From contig CAMBZS010000002.1 in the NCBI GenBank assembly GCA_945872335.1, positions 1 through 64,000 on the forward strand: a DNA stretch of 64,000 nucleotides, written 5' to 3'. Positions 1 to 8,407 of this stretch are shown one piece after another; the stretch's first letter is position 1; every line of letters starts with the position of its first letter. The stretch comes from Bordetella parapertussis (lineage in GTDB: Bacteria; Pseudomonadota; Gammaproteobacteria; Burkholderiales; Burkholderiaceae_E). Position numbers and translations under genes: made by a program. Under the pieces are notes generated by a model, which saw only the letters and a program-made list of their open reading frames with translations, was not told the DNA's origin and searched no databases.

Positions 1-209
1 TGGAGTCTTACCTGACGATTCCGCCCGCACAAATCACCCAGATCTTCCGCGGTGTTGTCGACGATCTTCGCTGGATGGATGCGTCGCAGCGCGGCTACCT
101 GCTGCTCACGGTCACCCGGGCCGAATTGCAGGCGGATTGGGTTTTCGTAAGTGATGTCACCAAGACAAGCTTCACCGCGTCGATCGGCAACAGCGTGAAA
201 GTGACCTGA
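1..209 (+). CDS. PhoD-family alkaline phosphatase, C-terminal fragment
   Basis: The reading frame is open from base 3 to a TGA at 207-209, giving 68 residues; the rest of the gene lies left of the window. The tail contains RWMDASQRGYLLLTVTRAEL followed by a W-x-F-V strand. This matches the end of PhoD phosphatases, secreted calcium/iron phosphodiesterase-monoesterases that release phosphate from organic esters. The catalytic core is outside the window, so the call rests on the tail and on the second PhoD gene lying tail to tail only 16 bases away. Another secreted metallophosphatase cannot be excluded. Confidence 0.6.
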   Translation, partial: ESYLTIPPAQITQIFRGVVDDLRWMDASQRGYLLLTVTRAELQADWVFVSDVTKTSFTASIGNSVKVT

Positions 210-230
210 CCGTTCCGGTTGGGGGTCAGG
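205..230. terminator. Inverted repeat between convergent phoD genes
   Basis: The 7-base arms CCTGACC (205-211) and GGTCAGG (224-230) flank a 12-base loop and overlap both stop codons. No T-run follows, so it is a weak candidate for a bidirectional transcription stop between the two convergent phosphatase genes. Confidence 0.35.
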
Positions 231-1749
231 CGGGCTGCACACCTGGCCGCTCGGCATCAACCACAAACCCGGCGGCAATCCGGCACGCGCTCTTCGGGTC
301 GACTGGGTTATCGACTGTGACCAGGTCGGCGCGAGTGAAATTACCGTCGATCGCGAGCTCGATGTAGCCTCTTCGGTCAGACTGCGCATACCGGATATGA
401 GGGTTGGCCGCGCGACTCGCGTCCACCCGTGACTGCGGTGGTCCGAGGCTGCTTATCGATGTGCAGCAGAACTCGCTTGCTACGACGGGTTTCGAGAGGT
501 CTTCGAAATCAAGCCGCAGGTCCGCAGCTACATGGGTATGTATGTCGCCCCCCAGGACCAGAGGGCCAGGACGTCCTGCGATAGATTCCAGCAGACGCCT
601 GCGCGCGGCAGGATAGCCGTCCCAGCCGTCGGTCCAGTGGCGCTCGGAACCTGGAGGGCCAGAGGCCGCTTTTGCCATCAGGGTGCTCTGCGCGATCAGA
701 TTCCAGCGGTGATCGGAAGCCAGTCCGGCGGCGAGCCAGCGCTCCTGCTGCGCGCCGAGCAGCGATCGATTCGGGTCAGACAATTCGGGGCAGTCTGCGA
801 GCGTGACCGAATTCGATCCGGCACGTCCCGGGCGGGGACAGGCCTGGACATCACGATACTGCCTGGTGTCGAGCAGATGAATCCGCGCGAGGCGCCCCCA
901 ATCAAACCGATCGTAGATTCGAAGCACGCCATCGCGTGGACGCCAGGCCTTGGGCACTGGCATATGCTCCCACCAGGCTTGGTAAGCGTCGGCGCGGTAG
1001 CGCGCGAAATCGGGCTGAAGGCTCTGCCCCGTAAGGCCAGCATAGTCGTTATCCACCTCATGGTCGTCCCAGACGACGAGCCACGGGTGCGCGGCGTGCG
1101 CGGCCTGAAGGGCTGGGTCACTGCGATGTATCGCATAGCGCGCGCGGAAATCCTCGAGTGTCTCCACGCGCGGCCCCACCTCCCGGATGGCGCCGGCTCG
1201 CGTGGCGTATTCATAGATGTAGTCGCCCAGGAATACCACCAGATCAAGTGGTCGCTCAGCCACGTTTGCCCAGGCCGCGTAGTGCCCGGTGTCAAAGCGT
1301 TGGCAACTCGCGATCGCCAGACGCAGCGGCGCCAACTGATCTGCTCCTGGCGCGGTTCGGGTTCGGCCGGTGGGGCTGAGCACGCCCTGGGCTTCGAACC
1401 GGTACCAGTAAGGCCGCCCCGACTCAAGACCGGACGGCTCGGCGTGAACGCAGAATGCGTCGCGAGCGATAGCGATTTCCGTTCCGTTTGCCACGACCGT
1501 TCGAAACGCCTCATCGGCCGCGACTTCCCAGCGCACGCGTACGGGGCCAAGGGATGGTTCGACCATCAGTCGAGTCCAGAGCACAACGCTGTCCGGCCGA
1601 GGCTGGCCGGAGGCAACACCTAGCGCAAAGAGATTGGACGAGTCCGCGCGTGCTGCGGCAGTGGGCATCGCAAAGGCCAAGGCGCCAGCGCTTCCAAGCA
1701 GGAGGTCGCGGCGGGCGGGCGAGAGAAGAGAAGTTGATCGGGGGTCCAT
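226..1749 (-). CDS. phoD: PhoD-family alkaline phosphatase, Tat-exported
   Basis: This is a 507-residue secreted phosphatase expected to release inorganic phosphate from mono- and diesters in the periplasm or outside the cell. A twin-arginine signal (ARRDLLLG, then a hydrophobic stretch ending in AAARA) opens the protein. A fibronectin-like N-terminal domain follows (VASGQPRPDSVVLWTRL), then the metallophosphatase core with LGDYIYEY, WDDHEVDND and GDIHTH, which supply the usual metal ligands. The frame is open to 1863, but I chose the ATG at 1749 because GGAG lies 7 bases upstream and the Tat signal starts right after it. The longer N-terminus would put the signal about 50 residues in. Pho-regulon control is likely from function; I saw no clear Pho box. 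Confidence 0.93.
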   Translation of the reverse strand: MDPRSTSLLSPARRDLLLGSAGALAFAMPTAAARADSSNLFALGVASGQPRPDSVVLWTRLMVEPSLGPVRVRWEVAADEAFRTVVANGTEIAIARDAFCVHAEPSGLESGRPYWYRFEAQGVLSPTGRTRTAPGADQLAPLRLAIASCQRFDTGHYAAWANVAERPLDLVVFLGDYIYEYATRAGAIREVGPRVETLEDFRARYAIHRSDPALQAAHAAHPWLVVWDDHEVDNDYAGLTGQSLQPDFARYRADAYQAWWEHMPVPKAWRPRDGVLRIYDRFDWGRLARIHLLDTRQYRDVQACPRPGRAGSNSVTLADCPELSDPNRSLLGAQQERWLAAGLASDHRWNLIAQSTLMAKAASGPPGSERHWTDGWDGYPAARRRLLESIAGRPGPLVLGGDIHTHVAADLRLDFEDLSKPVVASEFCCTSISSLGPPQSRVDASRAANPHIRYAQSDRRGYIELAIDGNFTRADLVTVDNPVDPKSACRIAAGFVVDAERPGVQPA

Positions 1750-1974
1750 CGATACTCCAGCAAAGGGCTTGATTGGCGCATGGCGTGATGACATGGGCGT
1801 GACGGAGGACGGGCGAGAAAGGTAGCGGGCGAGGAGAGCCGCAGGCGATGATCGTGTGGGCATGCGGTTGCCCTGTTGAGTGCCCTGAGCCCTTCGGGTG
1901 TTCCCGTCATGAGCCCGTCACGCGGGCGTCATAATTGGCGGGCAATTTGCGCGGGTTGAGGCAACACATCCGCC

Positions 1975-2922
1975 ATGCCCTTTCAGACTCTCGCCCCCGG
2001 TCGGCCTGGTCGCGCTCAAGTCGAGTGCGGTTCGCTTATTCGTTTGACGCTCATCCTGCTGTTCGTGACCGTTGTCGCGGCGCAGATCTCCGGCTGTTCG
2101 ATTAACCGCATGCTTGCGCGCGCGGTGGCTGATCAGCTTACCGCGCAGGCTGAAGATCAAGATGACGATCTGGAGCTGGTGCGGGACGCCGCACCATTCT
2201 TTCTGAAATTTGGCGAGTCAGTGCTAGCCCGAACGCCCGATCACGAGGGGCTGGCCGAAGTGATCGCGGCCGGGTTCGTTCGCTACGCGTGGGCATTTGT
2301 TGCCTTTGAAGCGGATCGGGTCGAATCGCGGGATTCGGCCGCTGCCACCCGCCTGCGACAGCGAGCCGTTCGCTTATATGCGCGGGCCGAGCGCCATGCC
2401 ATGCGCGCGCTCGAGCAACATTACCCCGGCCTTGAAAGGTGGCTTGCCAATCCTCTGCCTGGCGGTGATCCCATGGTGCTCGATCCGCGGCATGCGGGCG
2501 TCGCCTATTGGGCGGCAGCCGCGTGGGGGGCCCGGATCGCACTCTCGAAAAGTAATGCAGAAGCTATCGCGCAACTCCCAGCTGCAGTTCGCCTCACCAG
2601 CCTGCTCACCGCCTGCTGTGTGACCTGGGGTGACGGCGCTGTGGCTTCGCTCGCGGGTACGTTTGAAGCGGGTCGACCTGGCGGGCGTTTGAGCGACGCG
2701 CAACGCTGGTTTGACGAAGCGGCGCGGCTATCGGGCGGTCGCATGGCAGCGGTTGCGCTTGCGCGCGCCGAAGCGCTGCCGCTTGCGGCTGGCGATCGCG
2801 ATGAGTTCACCCGGCTCGTGCGCGAGGCCATCACGATCGCAACCCAAAACCCAGGAGCGGATAACCGCATCATGCTCGAGCGGGCGCGCTGGCTGCTCGA
2901 TACGATCGACGACCGCTTCTGA
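1975..2922 (+). CDS. TRAP transporter TAtT-component lipoprotein
   Basis: This 315-residue protein resembles the TAtT (T-component) family, an alpha-helical TPR-like lipoprotein that pairs with TRAP binding proteins; Treponema Tp0956 is the studied example. A hydrophobic signal ends in a lipobox ISGC with the acylated Cys at about residue 41. The rest is helical and Ala/Arg-rich, with TPR-like runs such as RARAVRLYARAE and WFDEAARLSGG. The dctP gene starts 26 bases downstream and a fused DctQM follows, which is the arrangement known for TAtT systems. It probably docks DctP at a membrane. The Shine-Dalgarno match for the ATG is weak (GAGG about 15 bases away), so the exact start is uncertain. 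The ligand is unknown. Confidence 0.8.
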   Translation: MPFQTLAPGRPGRAQVECGSLIRLTLILLFVTVVAAQISGCSINRMLARAVADQLTAQAEDQDDDLELVRDAAPFFLKFGESVLARTPDHEGLAEVIAAGFVRYAWAFVAFEADRVESRDSAAATRLRQRAVRLYARAERHAMRALEQHYPGLERWLANPLPGGDPMVLDPRHAGVAYWAAAAWGARIALSKSNAEAIAQLPAAVRLTSLLTACCVTWGDGAVASLAGTFEAGRPGGRLSDAQRWFDEAARLSGGRMAAVALARAEALPLAAGDRDEFTRLVREAITIATQNPGADNRIMLERARWLLDTIDDRF

Positions 2923-2948
2923 TTCTCCAGACCTGTAGAGATCAACTC

Positions 2949-3980
2949 ATGTCATCGTCCCGCCGCTACTTTAGCGTCAATGCCTGCGTGCTCGCTTTGA
3001 ACACCTTGACCGTTGCGGGTACGACGAGTGCACAGCCCGCCGCGCAGCTGAGAATCGGCTCGGTGGTCCCGAGGAACTCGGTGTACCACCAGGAACTGAT
3101 GAAGCTTGGTGAGGCGTGGCGGGCCGCTCAGGGTGGCAACGCACGCTTTGCTGCGTTTACAGATGGTTCGCAGGGCGGCGAAGCCGAGATGGTCCGGCGC
3201 ATGCGGATCGGCCAGCTTCAGGGCGCACTGATGTCGGTCGTGGGTCTGCGTGAAATCGAACCCACCATCTCGGCGCTGCAAAATTTGCCACTGCTTTTTC
3301 GCAGCTGGGAGGAAATCGACTATGTCCGAGAGCGCCTGCGACCCTCGATCGAACGGCGATTCAGCGAGCGTGGCTTTGTGGTACTCGGCTGGGGCGACGC
3401 GGGCTGGATTCGGTTTTTCTCTCGCGAGCGGGCCGTGCATCCGGATGACTTCAAGCGGATGAGATTTTTCGCCTGGGGATCCGAGCCCGAGCAACAGTCC
3501 ATCATGAAGAGCCTGGGTTACACACCGGTTCCGCTTGAGACGGGGGATGCGCTGGCGGCGATTCAAACTGGGATGATCAGCGTGGTGCCGTCGACGCCCT
3601 ATTTCGCGTTGGCCGCACAAATTTTCTCTGCCGCATCGCATATGCTCGAGATCAATTGGGCCCCGATGGTTGGCGCTCTGGTGGTGACCCAAAAAGCCTG
3701 GGACTCGATGTCGGATACGGCTCGAGCATCGCTCCGCACTGCGGGCGAATCAGCGGGCATCGCCATGCGGAATCGCGCCCGAGCTGAGGTCGACGAGGCG
3801 GTCGAGGCCATGAAGAAGCGCGGACTCACCGTTAACCAACCCGATGACTTGCAACGCAAGGCGTGGGAGGACCTCGCCCAGGGCCTTTATCCGAGGCTTC
3901 GCGGCACCCTGGTGCCTGCTGACGCCTTCGATGAAGTGTTTTTGCACCTTAAGGCTTATCGTTCAACCCGGGGCGGTTGA
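2949..3980 (+). CDS. dctP: TRAP transporter substrate-binding protein DctP (TAtT-associated)
   Basis: This is a periplasmic binding protein of 343 residues for a TRAP secondary importer. The N-terminus SSRRYFS plus a hydrophobic run ending in SAQP looks like a Tat signal. The DctP fold shows in RIGSVVPRNSVYHQELMKLG, the central FKRMRFFAWGSEPEQQ segment at the position where DctP proteins carry their ligand-binding Arg, and PLETGDALAAIQTGMI. Many DctP proteins have R-x-x-G at the Arg site. Here RFFAWG replaces it, so the ligand may not be a simple carboxylate. The gene lies between the TAtT lipoprotein and the fused permease, apparently in one operon. Confidence 0.9.
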   Translation: MSSSRRYFSVNACVLALNTLTVAGTTSAQPAAQLRIGSVVPRNSVYHQELMKLGEAWRAAQGGNARFAAFTDGSQGGEAEMVRRMRIGQLQGALMSVVGLREIEPTISALQNLPLLFRSWEEIDYVRERLRPSIERRFSERGFVVLGWGDAGWIRFFSRERAVHPDDFKRMRFFAWGSEPEQQSIMKSLGYTPVPLETGDALAAIQTGMISVVPSTPYFALAAQIFSAASHMLEINWAPMVGALVVTQKAWDSMSDTARASLRTAGESAGIAMRNRARAEVDEAVEAMKKRGLTVNQPDDLQRKAWEDLAQGLYPRLRGTLVPADAFDEVFLHLKAYRSTRGG

Positions 3981-3993
3981 GCGGCCGGCTGCG

Positions 3994-5823
3994 TTGAGTA
4001 CCCTCGCATCATCGGAATCGCGGACTGACCTGTTCGGCTGGTTGGCCGCGCTCGCGCTCGCGCTGATGGTGGCGATTCCGGTGGTGGAGATCGCTGCCCG
4101 GCCCCTGATGGGTCAAGGCATTGATAACGCCTCGGTGGTAGTCCAGCATCTCGGGCTATTGATGGCGATGGCCGGTGCGGTAGCGGCCGCGCGCCGAAAC
4201 GAGTTGAGCACTGTGCTGCATCTGCCCGAGCGAGCAGATCAGGGGCTGGGGCAGCCGGTCGATCCGTTGTGGGTACTGCATGCGGTTGCGCTTAGCGGGT
4301 CGGCGTTCGCGGCCGCGGTGCTTGCGCGGGCGAGCTGGACCTTCGTCATGAGCGAGATGGACGCAGGCACTCGGCTCGCCTATGGCATTCCGGTCTGGGC
4401 GATCCAGTTTGCGCTACCCGCGGGATTTGCGCTGATTTCGGTCTTTCTGGGCAGGCGCCTGTCGCGACGGGCCGCCCAGGGCTGGGCACTTGCGTTGGCA
4501 CTGCTCGGCGCGGGCTGGTTGGGCGCGGAGGCCTTTGAGGGCACGAGCCCCATCGGAACTGTTGTAGCGGTAGCGATGATCGTTGCCATGCTACTTGCAG
4601 GCGCGCCGATCTTTGCCTGTCTTGGTGCGCTCGCTGTGGTGCTGATGGCGGGGGAAGGGCTGCCGCTTGCGTCAGTTCCGCTTTCTCACTATCAGATCAC
4701 CGTCAATCCGTCGCTCCCCGCGCTACCGCTCTTTACGCTTGCCGGTATTGTGGTGGCGCGAACCGGTGCAGCCGCGCGGGTGGGGAGGCTCTTGCAGGCG
4801 CTATTTGGCGACGGACCGCGGGCGGTTGCGATCGCCGCGGCACTGCTCTGTTCAGGCTTCACTGCGCTCACGGGCGGAAGTGGCGTAACGATTCTTGCGC
4901 TGGGAGGGCTCCTCTATCCGATGCTCACCCGTGCCGGCTATCCAGAGCGTCGGGCGATCGGTCTGCTGACCGGTGCGAGTGCCCTCGGCGTATTGATCGC
5001 ACCATCGGTTCCGCTGGTGCTGTATGCCGTGATTGCCCGGGTGCCGATTCAAGAGATGTTCGTTGCTGGGCTTCTGCCGGCTGCGATCATGATCGTCTGC
5101 CTGCTGGGCATTGGTGGCTATTTCAGGAAGATGCCACGGCTCGAGCCGGTGCTCGGCGGAGCCGATCTGCCGCTGCAGAGGCCTGATCGTAAGGCCGATA
5201 TCTATCTCGCGGCGAAGGCGGCGGGGTGGGAGCTGTTGATTCCAGTCATTGCCGTCGGGTCGATTGCGGTGGGCATTGCCACACCCACTGAAAGTGCCGC
5301 ACTCACGGCGGCATTTGTCGTGCTGTCACAAGGTCTGGTGCACAGGGAACTGACCCCAGCGCGGTTGGGGCTGTGCCTCGCCGACAGCGCGCGACTGATC
5401 GGCGGGGTGATGCTGATCCTTGGCATGGCGCTTGCGCTCACGAATTGGCTGACTGATGTCGGGGCGCCAGCCGCGTTGGTTGACTGGGTCCGGGAGCGGG
5501 TCGACAGCCCGCACCTTTTCATGCTCGCGCTACTTGCCACGCTGTTTGTGGCCGCCGCGTTGCTCGAGATCTATGCCGCGATCGTGGTGCTGGTTCCGCT
5601 CCTCCTGCCGCTTGCGCAAAGCTATGGCATTGACCCGGTGCACTTTGGCGTGGTGTTCATGGCGGCGATGGAGGTGGGATTCATCTGCCCGCCCGCGGGG
5701 ATGAATCTGTACTTTGCCTCGGCCATGTTCGGTAAGCCGCTTCTCTGGACCGCGCGCGCGGCGCTACCTTCCCTTCTGGCGATCATGCTTGGCACGCTGG
5801 TGGTTGCGTTCGTAGTCAGCTAG
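3994..5823 (+). CDS. TRAP transporter fused small/large permease (DctQM)
   Basis: This inner-membrane protein of about 609 residues fuses the DctQ small subunit (first ~190 residues, about four membrane segments) to DctM. DctM is the sodium-driven translocation subunit, with about twelve segments and the family stretches ALTGGSGVTILALGGLLYP and GFICPPAGMNLYFASAMFG. The frame is open from 3844, inside dctP, but that part is only dctP read out of frame. I place the start at the TTG at 3994, 13 bases after the dctP stop, because the hydrophobic DctQ sequence begins soon after. There is no good Shine-Dalgarno, so translation may be coupled to dctP. The ATG at 3931 is an alternative start. Fused QM subunits are common in TAtT-type systems. 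Confidence 0.88.
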   Translation: MSTLASSESRTDLFGWLAALALALMVAIPVVEIAARPLMGQGIDNASVVVQHLGLLMAMAGAVAAARRNELSTVLHLPERADQGLGQPVDPLWVLHAVALSGSAFAAAVLARASWTFVMSEMDAGTRLAYGIPVWAIQFALPAGFALISVFLGRRLSRRAAQGWALALALLGAGWLGAEAFEGTSPIGTVVAVAMIVAMLLAGAPIFACLGALAVVLMAGEGLPLASVPLSHYQITVNPSLPALPLFTLAGIVVARTGAAARVGRLLQALFGDGPRAVAIAAALLCSGFTALTGGSGVTILALGGLLYPMLTRAGYPERRAIGLLTGASALGVLIAPSVPLVLYAVIARVPIQEMFVAGLLPAAIMIVCLLGIGGYFRKMPRLEPVLGGADLPLQRPDRKADIYLAAKAAGWELLIPVIAVGSIAVGIATPTESAALTAAFVVLSQGLVHRELTPARLGLCLADSARLIGGVMLILGMALALTNWLTDVGAPAALVDWVRERVDSPHLFMLALLATLFVAAALLEIYAAIVVLVPLLLPLAQSYGIDPVHFGVVFMAAMEVGFICPPAGMNLYFASAMFGKPLLWTARAALPSLLAIMLGTLVVAFVVS

Positions 5824-5860
5824 GGATTCGGTGTCCTCATCTTGAGCGCGATTCACGGCC

Positions 5861-5867
5861 CTGTCAT
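5861..5867 (+). promoter_or_regulatory. Pho-box half-site upstream of phnD
   Basis: CTGTCAT, a perfect copy of the repeat unit of the E. coli PhoB box, lies 54 bases upstream of the phnD start codon. A second copy 11 bases on is poor (3 of 7), so it is only a half-site. The position fits the phosphorus role of the operon. Confidence 0.25.
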
Positions 5868-5920
5868 CTGCCCCGCTTAACCTCTCCACCATTCTTCTTC
5901 CCTCAAACCTGGAGAGCGCA

Positions 5921-6796
5921 ATGACGACGCGTCGACAACTGATTTCCGCACCGCTTGCTGTGGCAACGGTGTCAGCCCTGCCCGCCCCTTTTGTGCATGC
6001 GCAGAAGCGTCCGGTCCTGAAGGTAGGCTTGGGCCCGCAGCAGCCCACACAGGCCGATACGCGCCGGGTGTGGGAGCCGCTCTATCGCAGCGTGTGCGAT
6101 CAGGTTGGCTGCGATCTTGACCTGACAGTTGCCAACGACTGGGCAGGCATCGCGGTTGCGCTTGCCAACCAGCAGATCGATGTCGCGCAGATGGGGCCCT
6201 GGGGATACGTGCTCGCCAAGCAAAAGGGCGAGGCGCAGGCAATTGCCATGCTGCTAATCGAAGGTCGCGATTACTACAAGGCGATTGTAGTGGGCCGGCC
6301 CGGGCTCGAGGTGAAGAGTTTTCCAGATGACGCCAAAGGGATGTCGATGCAGATGCTGGACGTCGGGTCCACGTCGGGCTGGCTGGTTCCCACCCACTTC
6401 CTGCGCTCGCGCGGTATCAACCCCCGTACCTACTTCGGGCGTTACGCGGAAGGTGCGTCGGCCGCTGCCGCTCAGATGGCGACCATTGGCGGGCAGGTTG
6501 ACCTCGCGACAGGCTGGGACACCCACCGCAACACCATGATCCGAAACGGGCAGATCAAGCCTGACGCCAACCGAGTGGTCTGGGAGTCGGAGCCCTTGCC
6601 TAATGAGCCGGTGGTTGTACGGCGTGGCTTTGATCCGGATCTTGCGAAACGCTTGCAAAGCGCGTTTGCTTCGCTACCCAAGGATGACGCCGCCAGGATG
6701 ATGCCGTGGCCGTACTCTGGCTTCGTTGCGGTGGGGCATGAGCCCTACGCCAAGCTTGAGGTCATGGGTCGCGAAGTCGGCGTGCTCAAGGGTTGA
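5921..6796 (+). CDS. phnD: Phosphonate/phosphite-type ABC transporter substrate-binding protein
   Basis: This periplasmic binding protein of 291 residues belongs to the PhnD family, which presents phosphonates, phosphite or phosphate esters to a PhnE/PhnC importer. TTRRQLIS begins a Tat-like signal ending at VHAQ. Family features include VGLGPQQPTQADTRRVWEPL at the mature N-terminus, the IDVAQMGPWGYVLA segment (usual family form D-x-x-x-x-G-P), and MLDVGSTSGWLVPTHFL, the DxxSxSG-like loop that normally holds the phosphoryl group. A good GGAG ribosome site lies 8 bases before the ATG. It leads a four-gene operon: phnD, phnE, phnC and a HAD phosphatase. The window has no C-P lyase genes, so a true phosphonate would need enzymes encoded elsewhere. 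Confidence 0.88.
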   Translation: MTTRRQLISAPLAVATVSALPAPFVHAQKRPVLKVGLGPQQPTQADTRRVWEPLYRSVCDQVGCDLDLTVANDWAGIAVALANQQIDVAQMGPWGYVLAKQKGEAQAIAMLLIEGRDYYKAIVVGRPGLEVKSFPDDAKGMSMQMLDVGSTSGWLVPTHFLRSRGINPRTYFGRYAEGASAAAAQMATIGGQVDLATGWDTHRNTMIRNGQIKPDANRVVWESEPLPNEPVVVRRGFDPDLAKRLQSAFASLPKDDAARMMPWPYSGFVAVGHEPYAKLEVMGREVGVLKG

Positions 6797-6812
6797 GTAG
6801 CAGGACACCATC

Positions 6813-7640
6813 ATGACCCTGCGTGCACCGGCGCGTCGGCTTGCCGCGGGTGGCTATGCGGAGCAGCTATTCTCCTGGCGATCCCGAGCAGGGCTGATCC
6901 GTGCCGCGTCGGTGCTTGTCGCGTTTGCTTTCGTGGTCGGCTGCGCCTGGATTGCGAAGGTGGAGCCCGGCAAGTTGATTGAGGGCTTGCCGCGGCTTCT
7001 GAAGTGGGCGGCGACCGCCTGGCCGCCCAACCTGTCCGAGCTGGATGCGGTGGCGCTGCGTGCTGCCGAAACGGTGGCAATTGCCACCATCGGAACGCTT
7101 GCTGCGGCCATCGTATCGGCGCCGCTGTCGATGCTGGCGGCAAGCAACATTACGCCGAGTCCGTCAGCCTCCCGGGTGATCCGCGGTTTTGCCAACGCGT
7201 GTCGCGGTATCGATACGGTCGTTTTTGCAATCCTCTTTGTCGCAGCGGTCGGCCTCGGACCATTTGCCGGGGTGTTGGGAATGTTCATCCACTCGATCGG
7301 CGTGATTACAAAGCTCAACGCCGAGGCCATCGAGACCTTGCCAAAGGCTCCGCTCGAAGCGGCGGCCATGACGGGCGCCGGTACGGGTTCGATCATGGGT
7401 CACATCGTCTTGCCCGCAGTGTTGCCCAACCTGAGTTCCGTCTCCCTGTATGTGTGGGAGGCCAATGTTCGAACCTCGACGGTTCTTGGCATTGTGGGCG
7501 CGGGCGGTATCGGGATCGAAATCAAGGCGGCGATCGATCTGCTCGACTTCCAGCGACTGTTCACGCTCACGATGGCGGTGCTGATCATGGTCACGCTGAT
7601 CGACCAGCTGAGCGCCTGGCTGCGTCGCCGGTTGGTATGA
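6813..7640 (+). CDS. phnE: Phosphonate-type ABC transporter permease
   Basis: This 275-residue inner-membrane permease has about six hydrophobic segments. The cytoplasmic coupling loop reads EAAAMTGAGTGSIMGHIVLPAV, the EAA motif of binding-protein-dependent importers, and the C-terminal half has [14 protein letters not shown], typical of PhnE. It starts 16 bases after phnD. Its TGA overlaps the ATG of phnC in an ATGA arrangement, which implies translational coupling. There is a single phnE here, unlike the tandem phnE genes of the second phn operon at 31523-33125. Confidence 0.92.
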   Translation: MTLRAPARRLAAGGYAEQLFSWRSRAGLIRAASVLVAFAFVVGCAWIAKVEPGKLIEGLPRLLKWAATAWPPNLSELDAVALRAAETVAIATIGTLAAAIVSAPLSMLAASNITPSPSASRVIRGFANACRGIDTVVFAILFVAAVGLGPFAGVLGMFIHSIGVITKLNAEAIETLPKAPLEAAAMTGAGTGSIMGHIVLPAVLPNLSSVSLYVWEANVRTSTVLGIVGAGGIGIEIKAAIDLLDFQRLFTLTMAVLIMVTLIDQLSAWLRRRLV

Positions 7641-8407
7641 CTGCTCACCGAAGCGACACCCTGAGAGTCGACGCGCTCAGCAAACGCTACGGAGACGTCT
7701 GTGCGCTTGATCACTTGTCGGTCTCGGTCGAGCCGGGTGAGATGGTGGTGCTCCTCGGCCCCAGTGGTGCGGGCAAGTCCACTCTCTTCCGGTGCCTCAC
7801 CGGGCTGGTGAGGCCCGACTCGGGCGAGGTGTGGTTGCTCGGCGAGCCTATCCATCGCCTGGATCGGCGGGCGCTTCAGCAGCACCGCCGTTCGATCGGA
7901 TTGGTATTCCAACAACACAACTTGGTCGGCCGCCTGAGCGCGATCGACAACGTACTCACGGGCCGACTTGGATCGACGCCACTGTGGCGAGTCCTTGCGA
8001 GACGGTTTGCGCCCGCTGACCGGCAGGCCGCCCTTGCGAGTCTCGATCGCGTGGGGCTTCTTGACAAGGCGTATCAACGAAGCGATTCACTGTCGGGCGG
8101 CCAGCAGCAACGTGTGGCGATTGCCCGCGTCCTGGCGCAGGACTGCAAGGTTCTGCTGGCCGATGAGCCGGTGGCGAGCCTCGATCCGGAGTCGGCACGC
8201 AGGGTATTGTCAGATCTGCGTCGGGTTGCACGGGAAGAAGGGCTCGCTGTGTTGTGCAGCCTCCACCAAGTGGAGTGGGCCCGGCAGTATGCCGATCGGG
8301 TTGTCGGGTTGCGAAGCGGGCGTGCGGTGTTTGACTGCCCGGTCGGGGAGCTCAGCAGTGCGCGGGAATCCTCGCTGTATCAGTCCTCGGAAAGCGAGTC
8401 ACCGTGA
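7637..8407 (+). CDS. phnC: Phosphonate-type ABC transporter ATP-binding protein
   Basis: This 256-residue ATPase powers the PhnDE importer from the cytoplasmic side. Walker A is GPSGAGKS, the signature is LSGGQQQR, and Walker B is VLLADEPVASLDPE followed by the switch His in CSLHQVEWA. The frame is open far upstream to 7004, but that part is phnE read out of frame. The ATG at 7637 overlaps the phnE stop by four bases and begins a PhnC-like N-terminus (LRVDALSKRYGDVCALDHLS). The stop in turn overlaps the GTG of the HAD gene. It resembles the second phnC at 33113-33877 only at family level. Confidence 0.93.
   Translation: MTAHRSDTLRVDALSKRYGDVCALDHLSVSVEPGEMVVLLGPSGAGKSTLFRCLTGLVRPDSGEVWLLGEPIHRLDRRALQQHRRSIGLVFQQHNLVGRLSAIDNVLTGRLGSTPLWRVLARRFAPADRQAALASLDRVGLLDKAYQRSDSLSGGQQQRVAIARVLAQDCKVLLADEPVASLDPESARRVLSDLRRVAREEGLAVLCSLHQVEWARQYADRVVGLRSGRAVFDCPVGELSSARESSLYQSSESESP

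Noticed and set aside
1913-1935. Small hairpin GCCCG/CGGGC followed by CATAAT before the TAtT gene as a promoter
   Set aside because: The -10 match is good (5 of 6) but there is no acceptable -35 at 16-18 bases, so it was not listed as a feature.
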